A DNA stretch of 64,000 nucleotides from Benincasa hispida (GCF_009727055.1 NC_052357.1:13220875-13284874), one strand, 5' to 3'; shown: positions 47,078 to 60,325, counted from the stretch's first letter. The notes: generated by a model not told the origin, from the letters alone. Translations and numbers: made by a program.

Positions 47078-49231
47078 TGTTGGGATTGGTATTCTAATTT
47101 TCCCGGAGTCTCATTGTTTTGTAAAGATACACATTATTCAATGAATAAAATAAGTGTTATTTAATTCTGGCATTTACTCATATCTAATAAACAAAACTTC
47201 TTGGTTATCTTATGTGAACTTAAGCATGTATATGTGATATACAAGTGGATCATGCCTTAAGTGATAACCTAAATAGGTCTGTAGTATAAGGATTAAGGTG
47301 GGATACCTAATCTTGGTGACACTACAGATACAACCACTTTATAGAGGTTTACAAGTCTTGTAAACTACTACAGATGATAGATCCTGACCATTCATTGTAG
47401 ACATGCGAGCAGGGGTGTCCTATACAAAGAGTTTGTTATAGACCTGGCCATGAGAATGACTAGACTCTGTATATAACGTCGTTGATACTAGAGACTTACA
47501 TCTCACTAAACGACCATAGGTGACATGACCTCAATCCTGAGTGTTTTGAGAACTCCTGCCTTTGAGGGCGGTCCTTTGATTAGTATGAGTGAAAGTGGCC
47601 AGATTGCGAACTCAACATGCCTACCTTTTTGGGACTTGTCTGATCTGGGAGCTGGGAACTCAATCCACAAGATGGAATTCACTTCTTTCCCGATGCAGGG
47701 ATAAGTAGAGAGATTGCTCCCTTAAGGGCTTGATTCTGGGGCTTGAACATAGTGGCCACAGGTTCTCTTTGGAAGAGAAGACTCAATCATAATAGAACTA
47801 TGACTTATGTTCATTAGAGGGATCAATGGTACTTAAGAAGACATATGTAACTATAGGGGCATAACGGTTATTAGCCAACTGTACTTACAAGCAATCTATG
47901 AAGGGTTGTTGCACTGTCGATTGGTTGAGATGGACACATAATATATCTGTGATAAGGAGAGTTCGGCTGTCGATCTTTAGTGGAGTGTCTGTCAGTTAAG
48001 GATGATGGGTCCCATGACTAAAGATTTTAGTTAGTTATTCATGTACCATTGGAGCTTCGAGCTACAAGTCTATGAGGTCCCCTTGGTAGCTCAATGGATT
48101 CAGTTGAGGATCAGTTCTTGGTGTTGATTTGAAACGTTCAAATTGACAAGATGTATTTTGATTATATTGATATAATCGGTATGATGTATGAGATACATCT
48201 AGTGGAGGATTGATGTAAATGAGATTTACATTAAGTAACCATGGAATAAAAAAATAAACTATGGTTTATATGTTTTATGAGATGAAATATTAAAACTATA
48301 GGTTTATAAATATAATATGATAAGTTGGTTATCAATTATATTTATAATTATATTAATTATTAGATAATTAACTCATTTTCTTTTAATAACCAAAGTAGTG
48401 GGTGGTTATTGGATTCATGGTAACTGTGAGTTTAAAAGGAAAATGGTTTTTCCTATTTTGAAAGAGATTGAAAAAAACGATCGAAAAAGTTTTTGAAATT
48501 TTTCTCTCGGCGCAAAGGATCTCACGGTGGTCGTCAAATAAATACAGATTTACTAGACGACGGTTGGATGAGCTAAACGATTGTGTAGTGGCGAGCTAAA
48601 CGATCGCGCAGTATTTACTAAATAATCGCATAATTTTGCTAGACGATCGATTTCCCTAAGTAAACGATCGTGTAGAGTTTGTAGGCGACAGATTGAGCTA
48701 AACGATCGCATAGCTTTTGTTAGAAAATCGCTTAGCTTTATCTAAATGATTAGGCATCTCTCACTTGCCCAGTTGTGTACGCGATCGGTGTTTCCTCCTC
48801 CGTCTGCGCTCACACCAAGTCCAAACAGAGCCCACCTTCTGGATACTCACACCGAGAATACCAAGGTAGCCTTGTTGGTGGTTTGAGACTCAACTCGACA
48901 CCATCGAGATTTTCTGGAGGACGTTCGTGGTGCTGTGGAGGTCGTTCGTGTTGTTGAAGAGTTCATGGCCTTAGCGATCATTGAGGACGAGCGCGAAGTG
49001 TTCATGCTCTGTTGTGGTCATGTAGATCAAGCATTCGAGGTTTACAAACTTAGAACAATGTGTGTAGAGTTTGTTCTCTGTTCATTTGAGTTTATTCATG
49101 TTGTAATTTCTCTGTATGAATTGTATAACCGTTTGTTTGAAGTCGACTATAAATATATTGTTCATTCATGATTGTGATTTGGAATAATCTTGTTCTGCTG
49201 CTCATGGAAATCTCAGATCCGATTTCCTTCA
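47078..49231 (+). repeat. solo LTR of a related copia subfamily
   Basis: Begins TGTTGGGATTGGTATTC, ends GATTTCCTTCA, 2154 bp, with no internal sequence. Flanks are GTGAC (47073-47077) and ATGAC (49232-49236), a five-base target duplication with one mismatch. The overall layout matches the long-LTR family, but the terminal sequence differs. A CGATCG array lies at 48480-48750. Confidence 0.82.
48480..48750. repeat. CGATCG-motif array in LTR
   Basis: Five exact CGATCG cores, mostly within GCTAAACGATCGNNTAG, plus about five decayed versions occur in 270 bp at 20-40 bp spacing. Comparable arrays lie at 5440-5600, 14380-14720, 25080-25270, 50470-50700 and 53270-53530. Confidence 0.75.
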
Positions 49232-51157
49232 ATGACATACTAGTGGATCATGTCATGAGTGATAACCAAAATGGTCTGTAGTATATGGATATAGGAGAGA
49301 AACCTTATCCTGGTAACGCTACTGTTGCGGCCCGCTTTGTGGAATGGTCACAAGTGTTGTGACTTGTCACACATGGTCTGATCTTGATCATTCGTGTAGG
49401 CGACATGTGAGCGGAGGCGTCCTATACAAAGAGTTTGTATAAGACCTGACCATGAAGTATTAACGTCTCGTTCTATATTACCGTTCATGAAAGAGACTTC
49501 ACTTCACTAGAATGACCATAGGTAACATGACATCAATCCTGAGTGAGTTGGGAAATCCTGCCATTGAGGGCGGTCCTTTGATTTGTATGGTGTGAGTGGC
49601 TAGGTCGCCGATTCAAACCTACCATTTTAGGGATTCGTCTGATTTGAGAGCTGGGAACTCAATTACAGAAGATGGAATTCACTCATTCCCCGAAGCAGGG
49701 GTAAGTAGATAGATAACACCCTTAAGGGCTGATTCTAGGGCTTGAACAATGTGGCGCCACACACCTTCTCTTGGCCCGATAGGTGTTCACACATAGTTGG
49801 ACTATGTTGTATTATTCATTAGAGGAATTAATGGTACTCAAGGAGTGAGATGTAACTACAAGGGCAAAACGGTAAATTGGCCCAGTGGTACTTACGAGCA
49901 TCTGTGAAGGGTCATCGTACTCATGATTGGTTATATCTGATGGACACAGAAATATATCTGTGGTAAGAAGAGTTCAGCTGTTGGTCTTTAGTGGAATGCC
50001 TAGCAGTTAACGGATGATGGATCTCGTGGCTAAAGAATTTAGTCAGCTATTTATGTACCATTGGAGCTTCAAGCCATAGGTCCATTAAGTCCCCTAGATA
50101 GCTTGGATAAAGTCGAGAATCAGTATTTGGGTCAGTTTGAAATGTTCAAATTGACAAGAGGGAGTTCGATTATATATGATATAATTGACTAAATGTATGA
50201 GATACATTATTTTGGAGGAAATTAGATATAAATATGATTTATACCAAGTGGAGGAGAAATTACTATAGTGGATATGTGATATCAAACTATAAGATAAGAA
50301 TATAATATGATTATATTCATTAATATTAAATTGGTTAATTATATGATATTTGGCCGAAAACCTCTCCTCGGACGTGCGTTAGTGGGAGAATCTGAAGTCG
50401 GTTATTGTAACTGAAGAATAAAATGAAAATTTGTTTCATTTTGTAAATAGTTCGAAAATTCGCAATCGGTGTGAAAACGTAACGATCGCCTAGCTTGAGA
50501 GCCTATACGATAGTTGCTCATCACCTAAATAATCGTACACCAGCGTCGAAATGATCGTACGCTCGTCCCTAAACGATTGCTTAGCTTTCCTAAACGATCA
50601 CATAGTGTGCCACGTTTTCAAAATGACCGTCTACAATTTATTAAACAATCGCTTAGTAAAACCTACACGATCGTGTAGCTTCTTCTAAACATAAGCACAT
50701 AGCTATATGATAGCTCTTTTTTTCCCACTTGCTTATCGTCTACACGATTTATCTTCTCTCCAACCTCTACCAAATTCACCAAAGACCACACTTTGGATTC
50801 TCACTCCGAGAATACCAAGGGCTCCATTTGGTGGTGTCGTCCCCGTTGTTGCTCACTTGTTCATGACTGTTCATGTTGCTGCCGTTCATCTAGACGATCG
50901 TGCTGCTGCAACTGACTGGTTTGCTGGGCGATAGAGTGCGAGTGGAGGTTCTTCCACTGCGTCTGAGTTCAAAGTTTGAAGAGGATCTTCAACTGGTATG
51001 AGAACTCTTTCCTTTATATTTTTATTATTCGAAGCATGCCCTTAGTTAGTGTAAATTGCATAACTGTTTGATAGAATATGTGTGTGGTAATTTCAGTCAC
51101 AATGAAATCGGAAAGATCAGAACACGCTCATGGATGCTCTTCGTTAAGAGTTCCTTC
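49232..51157 (+). repeat. long copia LTR, 3' part (interrupted copy)
   Basis: Continues the LTR begun at 46881 through to its natural end near GAGTTCCTTC. No primer site follows. MULE coding sequence starts at once, so this LTR end is the outer border of an element that inserted into the MULE. Confidence 0.78.
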
Positions 51158-53136
51158 TGTACCACCCTTCTAGGAGGTGCAATATGCTTTTCCACATATC
51201 CAAGAAGTCTCTTCCATTCAGATATGTGACCGAGTGGATTTACAGGCTCTGCATAAGCAGCCATGAGGGAGTCAACGCTATAAAATGGACTGCACAAACC
51301 ATGGATGGGGATGTTTCGTTCTCGCGCAGCCACAATTGCATGCGAACTTGGGATACCGAGTGAGTCAAACTCCTTGCATTTGCATTCCTTCGTATGGAGA
51401 TTCACAATACCGCTCAATCAATTTTCCTGCCTATAGATCCTATAACAATCAATCGGCTCAACTTGATATAGTCTGCCCTTGTCATACTCAGTTGCTAATC
51501 GATTTTCACAGTAGTCCGAGTGTGACGTCGTTTGATATGCCCAATAATTTCTTTGTTCATAAAACCATGACTGGATGAGGCCTCGAACATGTTCCAACAA
51601 GCACATTTTGGGCAACTGTCGATATTCTTTGGTCAATGAATTGAAACACTCGGCACAATTGGACGTCATGTTATCGCATCTTCGTTCTCTTTGGTAAACA
51701 CGCGCCCACCTTTCAAGACCAATATCCTCCAAATATTTTGATACTGCACCATTTCGAAAAGTACGTAGTTGGTCCCAGTGTGCTTGGAACTTTGACATGC
51801 GAAATGCCCTGACTGCATCCTTGAACATCCCAACAATCGTGCTATCCTTAAAGTTGGAAAGAATATTATTTTCTAGGTGGTAGGTGCACAATCCATGAAA
51901 TATTGTGAGAAAAACTACATGAATGGCATTGCCAATAGATACCGCTCGATCGGACACGAACACCAAGTTAAGGAGTTCTTCAATGGCACACTTCAAGTTC
52001 GACATAAACCACTTCCAAGCTCGATCAGTTTCATTGTCCACTATGACATATGCTAGTGGGTAAATCTGGTTGTTGCCATTCATAGAGATGCCGACCAACA
52101 TGGTCTCTTTGTATTTTCCTCTTAGATGCGATCCATCAACAATTATCACAGACCGACAACTTGAAAAACCTCTAATACAAGTTCTAATGCCATAAACATG
52201 TACTTGAAATGGACATCATTTTCAAGTTCGATTACAAACCTTGTACCTGGATTCTCCATTTTTAACGCTTCACCATATGCATGTAAAACAGCGTACGACT
52301 CTTCTAGAGTACCCCTAGCGAGAGCATAAGTGGTTTCCCTTGCACGACACGCCTTATCATAACTTATGTTTACGACAACTCTTTCTTCATGTCCTCAACG
52401 ATGTGATGAGGTTTATAAACACGTCCTATGCCTGTAAACTTGTCTTTGATTAGTTCACCAACTACCGCAGCCGTTGCTTGTCTATTTAAAATTCCAATAG
52501 AATGTGTGTGCGACTGCATATACTTCGTGATCTTAAATATGTCACATCCTGGAATTTTCACTGCATGAAGGCTCCACTTACAATTATCCTCTATACATTT
52601 AACAGTAAACAAAGACTTAGTTGACTTCTTTACCTTATATTCAAAATTATTGTTTATGCACAGAATAGACAATCTCATTTTTAAATCACTCTTACTCAAA
52701 AAAATTGACCAACTTCAATATCTGTCTCAGATGAAGAAGTGTCAGGCATAGTCAATTCCCCTTTACAATATGAAGACATGGAATTCAATCCTGTTGATCT
52801 CTCAGTAACAGCCACTGTAGGTCTATTCACCTCTGAAGGACCACAGTCCATAGAATTCAATCCTACTGATCTTTCATTATCAACCACGATAAGATCACGC
52901 TCTTCTGAAGAACCACAATCCATAAAATTCAAGTCTGTTGATCTCTCATTACCAAGCACAGGTCCGTTACATTGAGTTTTTCTTTCCAAGTCCACTGCAT
53001 GAATGTTATCATTGCCTATTGATAATGTTGATGGTTGAGTGTTCATAGAAAATGGAATATCACCCTCTTCTCGATTAAGCTCATATGATGCCTCGTATTG
53101 TCTGTCTACACCTATATCATCATGACTCGTATTCAC
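51158..53136 (-). pseudogene. MULE (Mutator-like) transposase, truncated and broken
   Basis: The minus strand shows, from its 5' side, a variable acidic N-terminal region (52696-53136), the MuDR-type zinc region (52370-52699: SKSDLKMRLSILCINNNFEYK, CIEDNCKWSLHA) and the transposase core (51418-52149). The core has DGSHLRGKYK (first Asp), VFVSDRA (second Asp) and CDNMTSNCAECFNSL (Glu). A stop at 51418 splits off the SWIM finger CKCKEFDSLGIPSSHA, in which the third zinc Cys is Ser. At least two frameshifts separate the blocks. The C-terminal end is cut by a copia LTR at 51157, and the 5' end by another at 53137. Confidence 0.85.
52790..52975 (-). repeat. three imperfect repeats in MULE N-terminal region
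   Basis: A unit of about 66-69 bp encoding ERSTGLNSMDCGPSE-like sequence occurs three times with changes, in a region typically variable among MULE proteins. Confidence 0.65.
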
Positions 53137-53929
53137 ATATGATAATTGGCCAAAAACCTCTCCTCGAACGTGCGTTAGTGGGAGAATACGAAGTCGATTA
53201 TTGTAACCGAAGAATAAAATGAAAATTTGTTTCATTTTGTAAAAAGTTTGAAAATTTGCAATCGGTGTGGAAACGTAATGATCGCCTAGCTTGAGAGTAT
53301 ATACGATAGTTGCTCATCACCTAAACGATCGCACACCAGTGCTTAAACGATCGCATGCTCGTCCTTAAACGTCGTATAGTGTGTCGCGTTTTTTAAATGA
53401 TCATCTACCATTTATTAAACGATCACTTAATAAAACCTACACGATCGTGTAGGTTCTTCTAAACGATAAGCACACAACTATATGATAGCTCTTTCTCTCC
53501 CACTTGCTTATCGTCTACACGATTTATCTTCCCTCCGACCTCTTCCAAATTCACCAAAGACCACACTTTGGATTCTCAATCGGAGAATACCAGGGCTCCA
53601 TTTGGTGGTGTCGTTCCCACTGTTGTTCACTTGTTCGTGACTGTTCGTGTTGCTGTCGTTCGTGTAGACGATCATGCTACTATAGTCGACTGGTTTGCAA
53701 GGCAATAGACTGCGAGTGGAGGTTCTTCCACTGCGTCTGAGTTCAAAGTTTGAAAAGGGTTCAACTGGTATGAGAACTCTTTCCTTTGTATTTTTATTGT
53801 TCAAAGCATGCCCTTAATTAGTGTAAATTGCATAACTGTTTGATAGAATGTGTGTGTGGTAATTTTGGTCGTAATGAAATCGGAAAGATCCGAACGCGCT
53901 CATGGATACTTTTCGTTAAGAGTTCCTTA
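53137..53929 (+). repeat. 5' LTR (3' part only) of forward copia element
   Basis: Matches the last third of the long LTR, from ATATGATA...TTGGCCAAAAACCTCTCC to GAGTTCCTTA. The first 1.3 kb is missing, replaced by MULE sequence. A CGATCG array is present at 53270-53530. Confidence 0.82.
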
Positions 53930-53932
53930 AAT

Positions 53933-53945
53933 TGGTATCAGATTC
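53933..53945 (+). promoter_or_regulatory. primer binding site of forward copia
   Basis: TGGTATCAGATTC corresponds to the initiator tRNA-Met primer site TGGTATCAGAGCC, with changes in its last bases. Confidence 0.8.
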
Positions 53946-56252
53946 AGGTTCTGATATTCCAATTTCATTGTTGCAAGGAATTACATATACATTCTTGGTG
54001 GATGCATATCTACTCCGTTTAATCATTAAATTGTTGGATGTGCGGATTAATGGATGTTTTCGTGGATGTTAGCCTCAATTTGATTTAATTCTTTTATATT
54101 TTCGATTGTTTGTAAAGGCCCCTACATTTTTAGATATTAATAATCGTTATCGAGTTTGTAATTCAAAGTCTGTTTGAGTATTGAGTCATTCGTGAAGAAG
54201 ATCGGAGCAAGGGTTGCAGTTCTTCAAGGAATGAGACAATCAAGGGTTAATCGTTTCGTGTAGACGATGGGTAAGCGATCTTTGAGTATCGGGTCGTCTA
54301 GATGATGGGATGCTCATGTATCGTTTAATGTGTGCACGCACTAGACTATCGTTTAGCTCAGCAAGCTTCATCGCTTAGTAACTGACTAAACGATCGCTTA
54401 GTAACTGACTAAACGATCGCTTAGTAACGCACGGTAAATCATTTACCTTTCGCCGCGTTAAACGGTCGCCTAGACAATCAGGCTTCGTAGCCTCGTTGTC
54501 GTCTACGTGATCGTTTAGTTTTTTGTGTCTATCGTCTAGTGCGCACTGGACGGTCATCTACCTTCAGCATTTGCTACACGATGGAGTTCTCCTAGCGGTT
54601 CAAGACCCGGTTCGCCTGTGAATCGATTCGCTCGATGAAAAATGTAATAGATAGGGTAATTTCATTTCAATTTTTTGTAAAGGCTCATTCCGGTCCATTA
54701 ATCCTTAATTTATTACATGCGATGTATGTTTATTATATGTCATTTGGTATGTATATAGCAAATGCCACCTTAGGTTATGCATTGGTCATGCATCATCTCT
54801 TTATTGTAAATGTTATAATTTAGAGAAGCATGATTTAATTATGGAGCATGCTCATGCATCATATAATATAAGAGTTATATTTATGCATGCATAAAAAATA
54901 TTAACATACATCATCTTTATATTATAATTGTTATAGTATAAGAGTGAATGATAGCATGTTTGTTTGGTTATTTTACGCGTTATATAAAAGTTATGTATAG
55001 TAATGACGGGACATTGCATGAAACATGACACATAGGTTACTTTATAAATGTTATAAACACATTGTTGTGTGCAAAAGTTTTTTGGTTGTTTCTTTTTAAA
55101 AGTTATAGAGAAATTAGAACTAAAAGAAATAAGAAAGACATGCATGCTCACTTAGGTTTAAATTCATGGTTTTAAAATGCTTAAAACTTGGATCACATAG
55201 ACCTAAGATCACGATTCTAATATGATTAGCAACCCTAAGGCTTTAATCTTTTTCATCAGTTTAATAGGATTAAATTGACTAATAAAAGGTTAAATGTAAC
55301 AAATCTATCTATAAGGGACCTTTTGTCTAAGGCAGGTTCTATCTAGGCTGGGATATTTAAGTTGAGGGAAATGTAACACCCCTACCTGGAAACTTACCTG
55401 GAAAGGTGAATTAGATAGATTTTATGCATGCATGCAAGTTAAGGACAGTCCATTAAAGTGTTTAAATGTGACTACTTGAACTTGTTCATATTTCATAGAC
55501 AAACGTTTGAGCGGGAATTTAAAAAGATGACTTAGATTAAAATCAGCAGTCGGATTGTCTAGGTTAATGAACCCCTATGTAGAAAATTCAGTGGGAAGTA
55601 CTTAGCACATAAAATGATTCACTTATACTTTCACGTATCTCCTAAATAGTCCACACCGTGAGATCTACCTTTAGCCTCGAGGCACCTTTGACGTGTCCCC
55701 CTAACGGATAGTGTTTGGGTAGGTCAATATCAAGGTGGATGAAGAGAGTGCTCATAGTAAGTAGAAGCGGGAAGTGCAATAATATATCCCTTGGTCTCCC
55801 TCATTGGGTTGAATAAAGTTACTGCGCATCGCCTCGAGGCACCCTGGGAGTGTCCTTCTAAAGAATGGCAGTATTGCGCGTTTCTTTATTTGATCTCCTG
55901 TAAGAGGATAAGGTAACTTGGTCTCTTGTCTCAATCTGCTTCTTTCCTAGAGTGGGCTCATTAGGGTGGGACTCTGGTACCGAAAGCGAGGAGTCACACT
56001 TACGCAGAATTGTTAAAGGTTAACAGTTATGGACCGAAAAATGGTGGTTGTTAGGTTCAATTCCAAGAGTTGGTTCTACCTAATGGTTGAGAATGTCTCA
56101 TCCTAGCGAAGAAGCATCTGATTACCTCATCGGTGATGTTTGTCCTGCCTCACTGGGGTACTTGAAACTGTTTTGCAAAACTAATTGGTTAAATGTGGTT
56201 TAGAAAAATCTAATAAAGTTTTGTTCGTATTTCCAGCAACAACTTTTTCAAA
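53946..56252 (+). other. untranslated leader of forward copia element
   Basis: This 2.3-kb region between primer site and gag has no supported gene. It holds a second CGATCG array (54240-54560), including a 24-bp direct duplication of GACTAAACGATCGCTTAGTA-type sequence near 54384-54430. AT-rich stretches with repeated ATGCATCAT and TTATAAATGTTATA words follow. Confidence 0.72.
54240..54560. repeat. CGATCG-motif array in forward copia leader
   Basis: Several copies of CTAAACGATCGCTTAG and variants, in a position matching the array at 13130-13620 of the reverse element. Conservation of both position and motif between the two copies argues that it is an element feature. Confidence 0.72.
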
Positions 56253-57181
56253 ATGGCAACAGCTAGGTTAGCTTTGCTAAGCGCCGAAAAATTAACTGGC
56301 AATAATTTCTCGACATGGAAACACATGATCGCGACGATCCTAATCATCGAGGATCTCATGTTCGCTCTTACGGATGTATGTCATCCTATTCCAGCTTCAA
56401 ATGTCGCTCGAAATGTTCAGGAGGCATACGAGCGATGGACCCAGGTGAATGAAAAGTCCCGAGCCTATATTTTGGCAAGTCTTTCTGGAGTCTTGGCCAA
56501 GAAACATGAGCCTATGGTCTCAGCACGTGAGATCATGGTGTCCCTGCGAGGGATGTTTGAACAATCGTCTGAACAACTTATGCATGAGGCTCTTAAATAT
56601 ATATTCAACTTCAAAATGGAAGAAAGCACCTCTGTTCGTGAACGTGTGCTTAACATAATGGTCCACTTCAATGTGGCAGAGTTGAATCGGTCTACCATCA
56701 ATGAGGACAACCAGGTTAGCATAATCTTGCATTCTTTGCTAGAAAACTTCCTATACTTTGTTAGTAATGTGATTCTTAACAAAGTGAAATATAACCTTAC
56801 AACTCTCCTCAACAAGTTGTAGACCTACCAATCTTTACTGAAAAGTAAAGAGAGGAAGAAGGGTGAGGCAAATGTTGCTTCATCCTCCAAGATGTTCTAT
56901 AGAGGTTCGACCTTAGGAAGAAGTCTGCATCTTCTACTTCTAACTCTACAAAGGGAAAGAAGAAGAAGAGTGGTAAGGAAAAAGGGAAGGCGTCTGCTAA
57001 CCCACCGTCTGTCACCCCAAGGAGGCATCTACCGGTTGAAAAGGGAAATTGTTTCCACTGCAATCAAAATGGACACTGGAAGAGGAACTGTCCTCGCTAT
57101 CTGAAAGAGAGGAAGGTCGTCAAGGCTAAGACCAAGGCAGATAAAGGTAAATATGATTTACTTGTACTTGAAACTTGTTTA
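56253..57181 (+). pseudogene. copia gag, broken (forward element)
   Basis: The ATG at 56253 opens a 189-codon frame (MATARLALLSAEKLTG, then NFSTWKHMIATILI) of the copia gag type, with the helical region YERWTQVNEKSRAYILASL. A TAG at 56820-56822 ends it. Gag continues in other frames with a Lys-rich stretch and a zinc knuckle CFHCNQNGHWKRNC at 57050-57091, all four ligands intact. At least one frameshift separates capsid and knuckle. Confidence 0.85.
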
Positions 57182-57655
57182 GTGGAGAATGATGATTCTG
57201 CCTGGATAATTGATCCAAGCGTCACTAACCACGTTTATTCTTCTTTTCAGGGGATTAGATCTTGGCGACAGCTAGAGGCTGGTGAGATGATGATGCGAGT
57301 AGGCATCAGGCACGTCGTATCAGCTGTGACATTGGGAGGGCTCCAGTTAGTTTTACAGAATAGGTTTCGAGTTTTGAATGATGTATATATTGTTCCTGAA
57401 CTTAAGAGAAACCTCATTTCTGTAAAGTGTTTATTGCAATATAAATATACTATCTCTTTTAATGTGGATAAAGCGTTTATTTATAAAAATGGTGTTATTA
57501 TTTGTACTGAAAATATGGAATCTAATTTATATGTGCTAAGGCCCTTAGCCGTTAATTCCCCCCATAACACAGAATTGTTTAAAACTATTGTAACTCAAAC
57601 AAAACATCGACATATTTCTCCAAAAAAAATGCCCATCTTTGGCATCTACGTTTAG
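57182..57655 (+). pseudogene. copia protease and pre-integrase (forward element)
   Basis: In frame with the zinc knuckle, the sequence WIIDPSVTNHVYSS marks the aspartic protease site, but the usual Asp-Ser-Gly is Asp-Pro-Ser, which should inactivate it. Landmarks LNDVYIVPELKRNLISV and ESNLYVLRP follow. The frame ends just where the integrase His-Cys finger should start. Confidence 0.83.
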
Positions 57656-58680
57656 AGCACATCAATCTCAATAGGATTGAGAGATTGGTGAAGAATGGAC
57701 TTCTAAGTGAGTTAGAAGAAAATTCTTTACTAGTGTGTGAGTCTTTCCTTGAAGGTAAGATGACTAAACAACCTTTTACTGGAAAAGGTTATAGAGCTAA
57801 GGAGCCTCTTGAGTTAGTACATTCTGACTTTTGTGGTCCTATGAATGGGCAAACACGAGGTGGCTATGAGTATTTTATCAGTTTTACTGATGATTACTCT
57901 AGGTACGGGTATATTTATCTTATGCAACGGAAGTCTGAATCCTTTGAAAAGTTCAAAGAGTTCAAGGCTAAGTTGAAAACGCATTGGATAGACGGGCTAA
58001 AACACTTCGATCGGATCGAGGTGGAGAGTTTTTGGACTCGGCATTCTAGGACTATTTGATAGAACATGGAATCGTTTTCCAACTCTCAATACCATATACA
58101 CCTTAGCAAAATGGTGTAGCAAAGAGGAGAAATAGAACCTTGTTGGGCATGGTTCGCTTGATGATGAGTTACGCTTCCTTACCGGACTCGTTTGGGGTTT
58201 CGCAGTGGATACTGCGAGATACATACTCAACTGTGTTCCCTCTAAAAGTATTACGAGAACACCTCTGGAGTTGTGGAATAGGCGTAAAGCTAGTTTACGT
58301 CACTTCGCATTTGGGGTTGCCCTGCACATGTGCTTGAGGCTAATCCCAAGAAGTTGGAACCACGGTCGAGGACATGCCTCTTTGTAGACTACCCCAAAGG
58401 TACACGAGAGGTTTATTTTTATGATCCAACGGAAAATAGGGTGTTCGTTTCACCGAACGCTACTTTCTTGGAGGAGAATCATATAAGGGAGCACAGTCCA
58501 CGAAGTAAAGTCGCATTGTGTGAGCTTTTCAATGAAACTACTGAAACTTCAACAAGAGTTGTTGAAGAGCCTGCTACATCAGTAAGAGTTGTTGATGGGA
58601 GTTCATCTAGTAGGTCGGTTCCACCTCAAGAGTTGAGGGAACCTTGACATAGTGGGGGGGGTTGCGACCTCACCCATTCG
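57656..58680 (+). pseudogene. copia integrase, frameshifted (forward element)
   Basis: Pieces in several frames: RLVKNGLLSELEENSLL and CESFLEGKMTKQPFTGKGYR (zinc-finger end), LVHSDFCGPMN (first catalytic Asp), ISFTDDYSRYGYIYLMQRK, then a frameshift near 58000, MSYASLPDSFG, YILNCVPSKS, LEPRSRTCLFVDYPKGTRE and ATFLEENHIREHSP. The C-terminal Ser/Thr-rich part runs to PPQELREP, where a TGA ends the frame and a G-run follows near 58655. Homologous to 7683-8537 on the other strand. Confidence 0.83.
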
Positions 58681-60309
58681 CTATCTGGATTTCACGGAAA
58701 TTCTTGCTATGATAACAAATGGCGATGTTGAAGATCCGTTATCTTATCAGATAGCAATGGAGGATGTAGACTAGGATGAATGGGTTAAAGCCATGGATCT
58801 CGAGATGGTGTCGATGTACTTCAACTGAGTATGAGATCTTGTAGATCAGCCTGATGGGGTAAGACTTATAGGTTGTAAATGGATCTACAAGCGCAAAACG
58901 AGTGCTAATGGGAAGGTACAAACCTTCAAGGCTCGACTTGTGGCAAACGGTTATACCCAGGTAGAGGGAGTCGACTATGAGGAGACTTTCTCGCCTGTTG
59001 CCATGTTAAAGTCGATCTGCATCCTCCTGTCCATTGCAGCTTATTATAATTATGAGATCTAGCAAATGGACATCAAGGTGACCTTTATGAATGGTAATCT
59101 TGAGTAGACCATTTATATGGTGCAACCCGAGTGATTCATAGCTCAAGGTAGCAAAAGTTTGCAAGCTGAATTGGTCCATTTACGGGCTGAAATAGGCATC
59201 TAGATCTTGGAACATACGGTTTGATACTGTGATCAAGTCGTATGGCTTTGACCAAAACGTTGATAAACCTTGTGTCTACAAGAAGATCATCATCGCTTCA
59301 GTAGTCCTCTTAGTGTTTCATGTAGACGATATACTACTAATTGGGAATGATGTAGGTCTATGGACTGCAATTAAGAACTGGTTAGTGACCCAATTCCAAA
59401 TGAAAAAAATTAGGAGAGGCTCAGTTTGTTCTAGGTATACAGATCTTTCGGGATCATAAGAACAAAGTGCTAGCACTGTCTCAAGCATCGTACATTGACA
59501 AGATGTAGCTCAAGTACTCGATGCAGGACTCCAAGAGGGGCCTACTTCCGTTCAGACATGGAGTCACTTTGTTTAAGGACGTGTCCTAAGACGCCTCAAG
59601 AGGTTGAAGAGATGAGACGGGTCCCATATGTGTCTGCCGTTGGCAGTTTGATGTACTTGATACTCTGTACTCGTCTAGACATCTGCTACATCGTGGGCAT
59701 AGTCAGTAGGTATCAGTCTAACCCAGGCCAGGGTCACTGGACCGCAGTGAAGAACATCCTCAAGTATCTTCAGAGAACGAGGGACTACATGCTCGTGTAT
59801 GGTTCTAGGGATTTGATCCTTACTGAATACATGGATTCTGACTTTCAGACTGATAAAAACTCTCACAAGTCCACATCAGGGTTAGTCTTTACTATTAACG
59901 GAGGAGTTTTAGTGTGGTGAATCACTAAGTAGGGGTGCATCGCCGACTCCACTATGGAGGCGGAGTACCTAGCGGCTTGGGAAGCTACTAAGTTGGTCGT
60001 CTAGCTCAGGAAGTTCTTGACAGAACTAGAAGTTGTTCCAGATATGTCTAGGTCCATTACGCTTTATTACGACAATAGTAGGGTAGTGGCGAATTCCAAG
60101 GAGTCGAGGAGTCACAGGCATGACAAATACATAGAGCGGAAGTATCATTTAATCTGCGAGATAGTGCATCGAGGAGACATGATCGTCACAAAGATAGCTT
60201 TGGAGCATAATGTTGCTGACCTGTTTACGAAGGCTCTCACGGCTATCGTGTTTGAGGGTTACCTACGGACCATGGGTCTACTAGTTTTATGTACACCCCA
60301 TTTTGCTTT
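58681..60309 (+). pseudogene. copia RT/RNase H, broken (forward element)
   Basis: RT begins around 58740 with many stops. Landmarks are [13 protein letters not shown] sequence, [16 protein letters not shown] (near 58970), MDIKVTFMNGNLE and the catalytic box as FHVDDILLIGND (near 59315), where Tyr of YVDD is His. RNase H shows SAVGSLMYL, MDSDFQTDKNSHKSTSGLVF and, after a stop, ITLYYDNSRVVANSKE, NVADLFTKAL. The last frame runs to about 60331. Frameshifts and stops throughout make it non-functional. Confidence 0.85.
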
Positions 60310-60325
60310 AGGACAAGTGGGAGAT
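60310..60325 (+). promoter_or_regulatory. polypurine tract of forward copia
   Basis: AGGACAAGTGGGAGAT lies directly before the LTR start TGTTAGGG and matches the tract near 46870. Confidence 0.75.
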
